A stretch of DNA of 35,688 nucleotides from Clostridia bacterium. Its GTDB lineage: Bacteria; Bacillota; Clostridia; Oscillospirales; RGIG8002. Positions 1 to 6,696 of this stretch are shown here, piece after piece. Each line of letters begins with the position of its first letter. Within the stretch, counting starts at the first letter, position 1. The position numbers and the translations under genes were made by a program. The stretch lies in the NCBI GenBank assembly GCA_017616855.1, contig JAFZXI010000016.1, forward strand, positions 1 through 35,688. The letters are read 5' to 3'. The notes below the pieces were generated by a model. It was not told the DNA's origin and ran no database searches. It saw nothing but the letters and a program-made list of their open reading frames with translations.

Positions 1-163
1 CGCAGCCGCCGAGCGTCCTGCACTCCGCGAGCAGCGACGGACCGGCGGCGCGGTGGATCGCGCCGTCAACGCCTCCGCCGCCGAGCAGGGAGGAGTTCGC
101 GGCGTTCACGATCGCGTCGCATCGCATCTTCGTTATGTCGTTTTCGACGATAAATAAAGGCAT
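1..163 (-). CDS. Macro-domain protein (ADP-ribose/O-acetyl-ADP-ribose hydrolase type), partial
   Basis: Only the first 54 codons lie in the window; the gene runs off the left edge. The start is the ATG at 163-161. The translation carries the N-terminal macro-domain signature: VENDITKM, then [11 protein letters not shown], then the glycine-rich loop [15 protein letters not shown], which in the family contacts ADP-ribose. In known members (E. coli YmdB type) the asparagine of NAAN and the GGVD loop are central to removing acetyl or ADP-ribosyl groups from O-acetyl-ADP-ribose or modified proteins. It is a cytoplasmic protein with no signal peptide. An overlapping ATG eight bases upstream is out of frame. 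No strong ribosome binding site is visible upstream. The family call is secure; the exact substrate is not. Confidence 0.88.
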   Translation of the reverse strand, partial: MPLFIVENDITKMRCDAIVNAANSSLLGGGGVDGAIHRAAGPSLLAECRTLGGC

Positions 164-189
164 ATTGTCATATTAACGCTGAAGCGTTG

Positions 190-275
190 AGAACCTCCCT
201 CAGACGAGGGAGGTGGCGCTCACGGGCTTCAGCCCGCGAGTGACGGAGGGAGTGATGCCGCCGAAGGCGGCTGTA
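190..275. repeat. Hairpin-rich intergenic repeat element
   Basis: Three consecutive stem-loops are visible. CCTCCCT (194-200) pairs with AGGGAGG (207-213). CGGGCT (223-228) pairs with AGCCCG (231-236), extended by CTC/GAG outside a single mismatch. GCCGCC (257-262) pairs with GGCGGC (266-271). The GGAGGTGG and GACGGAGGG segments give the element a folded, cloverleaf-like look. It resembles the short palindromic elements scattered between genes in many gut Clostridia, but only one copy is in this window, so repetition is inferred. The stretch 164-362 holds no convincing gene. Confidence 0.5.
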
Positions 276-333
276 TATTCAAACTGCGCCGGCGGCGCGG
301 TTTGTTCGATAACATTCGCGCGGCGATATCATT

Positions 334-368
334 GTGTAAACCAACGCGCAAAGCGCGGCGGTTTACAC
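334..368 (-). terminator. Long hairpin overlapping the end of the histidine phosphatase gene
   Basis: GTGTAAACC (334-342) is perfectly complementary to GGTTTACAC (360-368), and CGCGC (345-349) pairs with GCGCG (353-357) around an AAA loop. The stem includes the TAA stop codon of the minus-strand phosphatase (363-365). Read on the minus strand there is no U-tract after the stem, so it is not a classical intrinsic terminator. It may instead stabilise the 3' end of the message. Confidence 0.4.
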
Positions 369-1121
369 CTGCGGCGCGTCCTTTTCGTCTCTCGGCAGAT
401 ACCAGCCCTCGCGCGGAGCGCCGGTGTATTCGTTGCCGCTGCCGTAGAAATGCGAAACGTCGTTGAGCCGTATGCAGCGCATGATGAAGCGCTCGGCGTC
501 GACCTTGTCGGGCATGAACTCCGTCACGCCTGTCGGGTCGATGTTAAAACCGTTCCAGAGCGTGACCGCGGAGAGCGGGAGCAGCGCCGCGAGTATGCCC
601 ATCGCGGCTCCGTAATGGCAGAAGATCAGTATGACGTCGTCCTTGTGCGCCTCGTATTCCGGCGTTTTGCGGTAGAAGTTTCCTTCGCGCACCAGGCCCT
701 TGGTCGCGAATATCTCGTCGAGGTGGGTGGTGATGTTTTTCTGATGCTCGGGGAACTTCTTGCCGATGCAGCGGTCGCATTCGAGCCACTGAGTCGGGCT
801 GATGGACTTCTCGTCGGCGAACCATTCGTCGTGGCCTATCGCCCAGGGGCAGAGCCAGCTCATGTCGCCGTCTTTTTCGGGGAAGACGTTGGCGGAGACG
901 GGGTATTCCTGCAGCCAGTCGCAGATGACGGGCTCGACGCCGGTCTTCTCGACCGTCGGTTTAGCGGTGAGCTTCGCTCTGCCGAGAATCGAGCAGTATA
1001 TATCGGTCGGCTTCAGCGGCGCGAGGCGCTGTGAAAGCAGCTCCGCCTCCATGACTCCGCGTTCCGTAAGCGAGTCGTTCGAGTAGTCGGGATAGCCGTG
1101 ACGGCAAACAAGTATTCTCAT
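363..1121 (-). CDS. Histidine phosphatase family protein (phosphoglycerate mutase-like)
   Basis: This 252-residue soluble protein belongs to the histidine phosphatase superfamily, which transfers or hydrolyses phosphate through a phosphohistidine. The catalytic RHG motif is at residues 7-9 (MRILVCRHG), so His8 would be the phospho-acceptor. The block SILGRAKLTA at about residue 44 corresponds to the usual S-x-x-x-RA-x-x-TA helix. FCHYGAA, with His169, matches the second catalytic histidine. The middle (about residues 70-135) is longer and richer in Trp and Cys than in small phosphatases, so the substrate cannot be guessed. The ATG start is preceded by GGAGGT at good spacing. The gene stands alone on the minus strand, divergent from the large transport locus. 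Confidence 0.85.
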   Translation of the reverse strand: MRILVCRHGYPDYSNDSLTERGVMEAELLSQRLAPLKPTDIYCSILGRAKLTAKPTVEKTGVEPVICDWLQEYPVSANVFPEKDGDMSWLCPWAIGHDEWFADEKSISPTQWLECDRCIGKKFPEHQKNITTHLDEIFATKGLVREGNFYRKTPEYEAHKDDVILIFCHYGAAMGILAALLPLSAVTLWNGFNIDPTGVTEFMPDKVDAERFIMRCIRLNDVSHFYGSGNEYTGAPREGWYLPRDEKDAPQV

Positions 1122-1206
1122 AATGACCTCCGGATTGTTATTTGGTGATGCGGCTGATTCTTTGTCTTTGGCGACTGAGAAAAATACGATACACCCGTTT
1201 GCTTAA

Positions 1207-1235
1207 ATGATACCATATTTTCGAAAGATAATAAA
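1207..1235 (-). promoter_or_regulatory. Possible promoter of the histidine phosphatase gene
   Basis: On the minus strand, TATCAT (plus 1207-1212) is preceded by a TGn extension, giving an extended -10, with TTTATT 17 bases further upstream (plus 1230-1235). The -35 is poor, so this is a weak call. It lies about 90 bases upstream of the ATG in an AT-rich stretch. Confidence 0.3.
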
Positions 1236-1250
1236 GATAAAACGACAAAA

Positions 1251-1267
1251 TATGAATAATATTCATA
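1251..1267. promoter_or_regulatory. 17-bp dyad in the divergent intergenic region
   Basis: TATGAAT (1251-1257) and ATTCATA (1261-1267) form a perfect inverted repeat with a 3-base centre. It lies about 80 bases upstream of the -35 of the transport locus and just upstream of the possible minus-strand promoter. That suits an activator or repressor site, but AT-rich dyads also arise by chance. The 409-base gap 1122-1530 holds this site, the promoters and a leader, and no credible gene. Confidence 0.3.
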
Positions 1268-1347
1268 TAAAATCGGCGATAATATCCCCAAAATGTGAAA
1301 AAACGTCGAAAATTATTCAAAACTTGTATCACTATTGAATATTTCTA

Positions 1348-1376
1348 TTGCCATTTCCGGAAAAAAGGTTTATAAT
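1348..1376 (+). promoter_or_regulatory. Sigma-A-type promoter of the transport locus
   Basis: TTGCCA at 1348-1353 and a consensus TATAAT at 1371-1376 are separated by exactly 17 bases. Transcription would begin near 1383, leaving a leader of about 148 bases before the TTG start at 1531. The leader contains the palindrome at 1395-1407 and a GC hairpin (GGCGG 1470-1474 with CCGCC 1480-1484). Confidence 0.8.
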
Positions 1377-1394
1377 CTACCATAGATATATTAT

Positions 1395-1407
1395 AGGATA
1401 GTATCCT
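1395..1407. promoter_or_regulatory. Possible operator palindrome just downstream of the start site
   Basis: AGGATA-G-TATCCT is a perfect 13-base palindrome centred at 1401, about 18 bases downstream of the predicted transcription start. Repressor sites of sugar operons often sit there. No regulator gene is adjacent, so the cognate protein is unknown. Confidence 0.4.
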
Positions 1408-1530
1408 CGTCTCCGTATCGAATCGTGTCCGGCAGGTCCGCGCGGGAAGCGGAAACGGACGCGGCGGAGGGCGGAAAAACCGCCTTCGCGGGAGCGGGAT
1501 ACAAACCCTTACTGACGGGAGGCATACACT

Positions 1531-4500
1531 TTGAAGACCAAGATCCTAAAGCGGATATTATCGGCGCTGCTGCTCGCGGCGATGGTGATGTCGCTCTGCG
1601 CCTGCAACCCCACGGAGGGCACGGGCACGGGGAGCGGTTCCGCCGGTGAATCCGCAACGGAGCGCGAGGCAAGCGCCGCGGCTGCAAGCAACAGCAGCAA
1701 CGACCTGCGAATGGTCGGCACCGCACGCACGACCTACGACGATTACCTCAAAGCTCATCCCGAATCCAAGCTCGTCTACGCCGATCCCATCGCCGCGGAC
1801 CTTTCGGCTGCCGAGTTCACCATGGATATCGATTTCGAGCCCGAGGACGACGAGGCGATAACCGGCAAGACGACCGAGCCGGCCGATCTTGACGCGGATG
1901 CAGACGCCGAAGCCGACGCCGAAGCCGACGCCGAAGCCGACGCCGAAGCGGAAACCGAAGCGCCCGCCGAGCCGGAAACGACCGAGCCGGAGCCCGACGC
2001 CGAGCCCGAACCCGACGCCGGCGCGTACACCGCCGAAGACTTCGAGGTCGTCGACAGCTACGAGGGCAAGACCGGCACCATCCTGGTGTGGAAAAACGCC
2101 GAGGGCCGCCTTGACGTCAAGTTCAACGTCGAAAAGGCGGGGCGCTACGCCGTCTGGTTCGACTACTTCGCGCTGTCCGACGAGGCGCGCAACATAGAGC
2201 TCGAACTTTACGTCAACGGCAAAAAGACCTTCTCCCAGGCGGAGCGTATCAATATGAGCCGCCTCTGGCATAACGAAAACGACTCCATCGAGCAGGACGT
2301 CCGCGGCAACGACCTGAACCCGTCACAGGTCGCCTACAACGCGTGGATCCACGGTCCCGTCCGCGATAACGAAGGACTTTACGACGCCCCCTTCACCTTC
2401 TGCTTCAACGAAGGCGAGAACGTGATAACGATAATCGGCGCGAGAGCGCAGTTCGCGATAGCGGGCATCGAGCTTTACAACACCCCGGCTTACAAGACCT
2501 ACGAGGAGTACCGCGGCGGAAACCTCATAACCGAAAACGGCTACTACGAGCTGATCCAGGGCGAAACGCCGACCTATACCTGCGATCCGGCGCTCCACCC
2601 GATTTACGACCGCTCGAGCGTCAATACCATCCCCGCCGACCCGATCCTGCTGAAGCGCAACACGATGGGCGGAGGCAACTGGGCGTCGCAGGGCCAGTAC
2701 GCGGTATACACCTTCAACGTCCCCGCAGAGGGCTGGTACAAGATCGCGGTACGTTACCGTCAGAACGTCGCCCGCGGTCTGAGAACCTACCGCCGTCTCT
2801 ACGTGAACGGCGAGGTACCCTTCGCGGAGGCCGATTGCCTCACGTTTGAATATTCCGACTACTGGCAGAAGACAGTGCTCGGCGAGATCGACAACGACGG
2901 CGAGCCCTACCTCTTCCACCTGAAATCCGGCAAGAACGAGATCCGCATCGAAGCGATAACCGGCCCGACCGGCGTCATCATCGCGGAGCTCGACGACATG
3001 GTCTACGAGTTCAACTACATATACAGAAAGATCATCATGATCACCGGACTCGATCCGGACCCCTACCGCGACTATCACCTCGAATCCGATATCCCGACGC
3101 TGCTTCCGACCTTCAAACGCCTGAAGGAGCAGTGCGAGAGCATCAAGGAACGCCTGATAGAGATACGCGGCGGCTCGTCTTCGTCCGAGGTCGCGTCGCT
3201 GACAAACATGAGCGTCCAGCTCAAGAGCTTGCTGAAGGACCCCGAAACGATTCCCGTCAGACTCTCGATGTTCAAGGATAACATCTCCGCGCTCGCGGCG
3301 CTCTCCGTCAAGCTGAAGGAGCAGCCGCTCGAGCTCGACTACATCACCGCGACGGCGAAGGACGTCGAGGAGTTCGTCGAGGACAAGGGCTTCTTCAAGA
3401 ACCTCAGCTACAAGATCAAGGCGTACTTCGCCACCTATATCGAGGACTATAACTCCGTCGGCTCCAACGCCGAAGGCGAGGACGTCCTCAGAGTCTGGGT
3501 CAACCTCGGCCGCGACCAGGCGAACCTCATCAAGGAAATGAGCGACTCCGACTTCACCTCCCAGACGGGAATCAGAGTCAAGGTCAGTCTCGTCCAGCAG
3601 AACCTGATTCAGGCGAACATAGCGAACGACGGACCTGACGTAGTTCTCTTCGTCGGCGGCGGCGACGTCGTCAACCTGTCCGCCCGTGAAGCGTTGGTTG
3701 ATATGTCGCAGTTCACCGGTTGGGACCTGACGAACAGCACCGGCGGCGCCTATCACGTCAACGACTACGAAACGGTCATGACGCGCTTCTCCAAATACGC
3801 CGGCGAGCCGTACCGTTTCACCGACTACACGGGGCATACCGGACACTATTCGATACCGATAACCGAAAACTTCAATATGCTCTTCTACCGCACCGACATC
3901 TTCGATGAGCTCGGGCTTGAGCCGCCCAAAACGTGGGACGATTTCTACAAGGTGCTGACCGTGCTGCAGAACAACAACATGCAGGTCGGTATCCCGAACG
4001 GCAGCGACAGCGCCGTCGACAGCGGAATCTTCCTTACGCTGCTGAAGCAGCACGGCTTGAGTCTTTACAGCGACGACCTCAAGAAGACCAACCTTGACAC
4101 GACCACCGCGCTGGCGGCGTTCAAGCAGTGGACCGGCTTCTATTCGCAGTACAGTATGCCGCAGCGCTACGACCTGTACACGCGTTTCAGAACGGGCGAA
4201 ATGCCGATGGGCTTCGCGGGCTACACCTTCGTCAACCAGCTCAACTACGCGGCGCCCGAACTCAAGGGCCTCTGGGAAATGACCACCATTCCCGGCACGG
4301 TGCAGGAAGACGGCAGCGTCAATAACATCGTTTCCGGCGGCGGCGCCGGCGCGATAATCTACAAGCGCGCGGTCAAGCGCGGCGTCGAAAAAGCGGCGTG
4401 GGCGTATATCGACTGGTTCACCAGCGAGGACGCGCAGGCGAAATACGGCTTCGATATCGAGACGTTGCTCGGAGCCGCCGGCCGTTACGACACCGCGAAC

Positions 4501-4752
4501 ATCTCCGCCGCGGAGCGCCTCCCCTGGAGCGCAAAGGAGTGGAAGGTGCTGAAAGCGCAGTGGGATAACATGTTCATCAATCCCGTTGTCATCGGCGACT
4601 ACTACTACTCGAGAAACATTACCTTCGCGTTCAGAAACGTCGTTATCTACTCCAAGAACCCGAGAGAAATGCTCCTCAGCTACAACAAGGAGATAAACGC
4701 GGAGATAACGACCAAACGCAAAGAGTTTAACCTGGAGGTGGATGAAAAATGA
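1531..4752 (+). CDS. Large lipoprotein with a C-terminal extracellular solute-binding domain and N-terminal beta-sandwich modules
   Basis: At 1073 residues this is more than twice the usual size of a family 1 sugar-binding protein. The start is a TTG preceded by GGGAGG with 8-base spacing. A lipoprotein signal peptide ends in the lipobox LCAC, with Cys25 as anchor. Residues 120-165 are an acidic Asp/Ala/Glu/Pro spacer built on a DAEA tandem repeat. Two beta-sandwich-like modules follow (about 167-330 and 340-497), each with a phrase such as AGRYAVWFDY or EGWYKIAVRYRQN typical of carbohydrate-binding or jelly-roll domains. A helical region spans about 500-645. The binding domain covers about 650-1065, with GPDVVLFVGGG, NMLFYRTDIFDELGLEPPK and TWDDFYKVL. 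It should hold the ligand at the outer membrane face and deliver it to the permeases encoded directly downstream. The substrate is unknown. Its stop overlaps the next start by four bases. Confidence 0.85.
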   Translation: MKTKILKRILSALLLAAMVMSLCACNPTEGTGTGSGSAGESATEREASAAAASNSSNDLRMVGTARTTYDDYLKAHPESKLVYADPIAADLSAAEFTMDIDFEPEDDEAITGKTTEPADLDADADAEADAEADAEADAEAETEAPAEPETTEPEPDAEPEPDAGAYTAEDFEVVDSYEGKTGTILVWKNAEGRLDVKFNVEKAGRYAVWFDYFALSDEARNIELELYVNGKKTFSQAERINMSRLWHNENDSIEQDVRGNDLNPSQVAYNAWIHGPVRDNEGLYDAPFTFCFNEGENVITIIGARAQFAIAGIELYNTPAYKTYEEYRGGNLITENGYYELIQGETPTYTCDPALHPIYDRSSVNTIPADPILLKRNTMGGGNWASQGQYAVYTFNVPAEGWYKIAVRYRQNVARGLRTYRRLYVNGEVPFAEADCLTFEYSDYWQKTVLGEIDNDGEPYLFHLKSGKNEIRIEAITGPTGVIIAELDDMVYEFNYIYRKIIMITGLDPDPYRDYHLESDIPTLLPTFKRLKEQCESIKERLIEIRGGSSSSEVASLTNMSVQLKSLLKDPETIPVRLSMFKDNISALAALSVKLKEQPLELDYITATAKDVEEFVEDKGFFKNLSYKIKAYFATYIEDYNSVGSNAEGEDVLRVWVNLGRDQANLIKEMSDSDFTSQTGIRVKVSLVQQNLIQANIANDGPDVVLFVGGGDVVNLSAREALVDMSQFTGWDLTNSTGGAYHVNDYETVMTRFSKYAGEPYRFTDYTGHTGHYSIPITENFNMLFYRTDIFDELGLEPPKTWDDFYKVLTVLQNNNMQVGIPNGSDSAVDSGIFLTLLKQHGLSLYSDDLKKTNLDTTTALAAFKQWTGFYSQYSMPQRYDLYTRFRTGEMPMGFAGYTFVNQLNYAAPELKGLWEMTTIPGTVQEDGSVNNIVSGGGAGAIIYKRAVKRGVEKAAWAYIDWFTSEDAQAKYGFDIETLLGAAGRYDTANISAAERLPWSAKEWKVLKAQWDNMFINPVVIGDYYYSRNITFAFRNVVIYSKNPREMLLSYNKEINAEITTKRKEFNLEVDEK
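1903..1950 (+). repeat. 12-bp tandem repeat encoding the DAEA acidic spacer
   Basis: GACGCCGAAGCC occurs four times head to tail, the last copy ending in G instead of C. It keeps frame and encodes Asp-Ala-Glu-Ala four times inside the lipoprotein spacer. The near-perfect copies suggest recent slippage, so spacer length may vary between strains. Confidence 0.9.
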
Positions 4753-5690
4753 CGACTGAAGTCAAAATGCCCGTCAAGCGCAAGCTGACGCCTAAAGAAT
4801 ACGTCAAACTCCAGGGTACGCTCATCGGGCGCAACTGGGATAAGTACGTCATGCTTGCGCCGTTCTTCATTATCTTCACCATCTTCACCGTCATCCCCGT
4901 CGCCGCGGCGATTGTGCTGAGTTTCACGAACTACAACATGGTCCAGACGCCCGGCTTCGTCGGATTTGACAACTACATCCGCCTGCTGCTTTCGGATACG
5001 ATATTCCCGAAAGCGATAAAGAACACCCTCGTCTTCGCGGTCATCACCGGCCCGCTCAGCTACTTCGCCTGCCTGATGCTCGCGTGGTTCGTCAACGAGC
5101 TCGGCCCGAAGCTCCGTACGCTGATGACTCTGATGTTCTACGCGCCGAGTATCAGCGGCTCGCTGTATATGATCTGGAGCTTGATATTCTCCGGCGATAT
5201 GTACGGCTGGGCGAACGGCTTACTGATGAGCTGGGGGTTGATCGACGAACCGATACTGTGGTTGAGCGACCCGCAATACAACCTGACGATTATAATGGTC
5301 GTTCAGGTCTGGGCGAGCTTGGGCACGGGCTTCCTCGCGTTCGTCGCGGGCTTCCAGAACGTCGACACCTCACTTTATGAGGCCGGCGCCGTCGACGGCG
5401 TCAGCAACCGCTGGCAGGAGTTGCTGCATATAACCCTTCCTTCGATGGGACCGCAGCTTCTGTTCGGCGCCGTCATGCAGATCGCCTCCTCCTTCGCGGC
5501 GGGCGATATCTGCGTCGCGTTCGCCGGCAACCCGTCGACCGACTATTCGGCGGCGACGATCCTGACGCATATTTACGACGTCAGCGGACGATACGAAATG
5601 GGCTACGCCTGCGCGATATCGACCGTGTTGTTTGTGCTGATGATCTTCGCCAACGTCGGAGTACGTAAGGTACTCCAGAAATACTTGTAA
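4749..5690 (+). CDS. Sugar ABC transporter permease, MalF/UgpA-like (pair 1)
   Basis: This 313-residue integral membrane protein has a first helix at about residues 36-60 (MLAPFFIIFTIFTVIPVAA) and roughly six helices in all. The cytoplasmic EAA loop, which docks on the transporter ATPase, is clear at about residue 210: YEAGAVDGVSNRWQELLHIT. FTNYNMV followed by GFDNYIRLL after the first helix is typical of MalF-type permeases of the carbohydrate CUT1 family. Its ATG overlaps the stop of the solute-binding gene, which suggests translational coupling. It should pair with the product of the next gene. No ATPase is encoded in the locus. Confidence 0.92.
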   Translation: MTTEVKMPVKRKLTPKEYVKLQGTLIGRNWDKYVMLAPFFIIFTIFTVIPVAAAIVLSFTNYNMVQTPGFVGFDNYIRLLLSDTIFPKAIKNTLVFAVITGPLSYFACLMLAWFVNELGPKLRTLMTLMFYAPSISGSLYMIWSLIFSGDMYGWANGLLMSWGLIDEPILWLSDPQYNLTIIMVVQVWASLGTGFLAFVAGFQNVDTSLYEAGAVDGVSNRWQELLHITLPSMGPQLLFGAVMQIASSFAAGDICVAFAGNPSTDYSAATILTHIYDVSGRYEMGYACAISTVLFVLMIFANVGVRKVLQKYL

Positions 5691-5708
5691 GGGGGGCGAA
5701 GCTGATTT

Positions 5709-6692
5709 ATGAAGAAAAAACTCGCTTCCCAGGTCACCGCAACGGGTGAAAAACGTTTGCTCACCGCCGAGGACTTTATGTCCAAGGAGGAGATGAAGGC
5801 GCGCAAGAAGGCGATAAAGGCGAGAAACCGCCGGGTCCGCGCAAAGAGAGCGGGCCGCCACGCGCGCAGCCGCGCGGGCAACATCGCGATCTTCGTGCTG
5901 CTGCTTGCGTTCGCCGCGTTCTTTATGCTCCCCTTCGTCTTCACGCTGATGCAGGCGTTCAAGCCCGCCGAGGAGCTGTTCCGTTATCCGCCGCGGCTTA
6001 TCCCGAGAAACCCGACGATCGATAACTTCATAGTCCTCGGACAGCTCACCAATTCGCTGTGGGTCCCGCTTTCCAGATACATAACCAACAGCGTCATGGT
6101 CTCCGTCACGGGTACTTTGCTGCACGTTATCGTCGCCTCGATGGGCGCTTTCGTGCTCGCGAAGTATAAGTTCCCGGGCTCCAAGACCTTCTTCACCATC
6201 ATAGTTTATTCACTGCTTTTCACCGGCTCCGTCACCGCGATGCCGTCGTTCATAGTAATGAATAAGCTGAACTTGATTAACACACCGTTGGCGATCATCA
6301 TACCTGCCATCGGCGGCTCCTTCGGACTCTTCCTTATGAAGCAGTTCATGGAGCAGATACATCCGTCCATTATCGAATCGGCGACGATCGACGGCGCGGG
6401 GACGTTCAAGATCTTCACGAGGATCGTAATGCCCTCCGTCAAGCCGGCGTGGCTGACGCTGATAATCTTCACCTTCCAGGGCCTCTGGAACAACTCGGGC
6501 GGAACGTATATCTACGATGAAGCGTGGAAGATGCTCCCGACGGTGCTCTCCCAGATAACCGCGTCCGGTATCGCGAGATCCGGCGCCGCGGCGGCCGCCT
6601 CGGTCATAATGATAATCCCTCCGCTGCTCGTCTTTATCCTGACGCAGTCGAACGTTATCGAGACCATGGCGTATTCGGGCATAAAGGAGTAA
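5709..6692 (+). CDS. Sugar ABC transporter permease, MalG/UgpE-like (pair 1)
   Basis: This 327-residue protein has a strongly basic cytoplasmic N-terminus (about residues 1-55, many Lys and Arg) that is longer than in usual MalG-type permeases. Six predicted helices follow. The EAA loop lies at about residue 222: IESATIDGAGTFKIFTRIV. FKPAEELFRYPPRLIPRNPT after the first helix is the standard MalG-type segment. It forms the second half of the first permease pair. GGGGGG lies 12 bases before the ATG, a rather long spacing. Confidence 0.92.
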   Translation: MKKKLASQVTATGEKRLLTAEDFMSKEEMKARKKAIKARNRRVRAKRAGRHARSRAGNIAIFVLLLAFAAFFMLPFVFTLMQAFKPAEELFRYPPRLIPRNPTIDNFIVLGQLTNSLWVPLSRYITNSVMVSVTGTLLHVIVASMGAFVLAKYKFPGSKTFFTIIVYSLLFTGSVTAMPSFIVMNKLNLINTPLAIIIPAIGGSFGLFLMKQFMEQIHPSIIESATIDGAGTFKIFTRIVMPSVKPAWLTLIIFTFQGLWNNSGGTYIYDEAWKMLPTVLSQITASGIARSGAAAAASVIMIIPPLLVFILTQSNVIETMAYSGIKE

Positions 6693-6696
6693 CGGC

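Noticed and set aside
213-1034. Plus-strand open frame opposite the phosphatase gene
   Set aside because: It starts inside the hairpin repeat, has no ribosome binding site, and the opposite strand holds the RHG motif.
1138-1332. Small minus-strand open frame in the divergent gap
   Set aside because: It lies in AT-rich promoter DNA, lacks a ribosome binding site and encodes a Tyr/Phe/Arg-rich string without features.
1425-1649. Small plus-strand open frame over the leader of the lipoprotein gene
   Set aside because: It overlaps the real start in another frame and has no ribosome binding site. A regulatory leader peptide cannot be excluded but nothing supports it.
1903-1950. Tandem repeats considered as a CRISPR array
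   Set aside because: Units are 12 bases with no spacers and stay in frame within a gene, so this is a protein-coding repeat.
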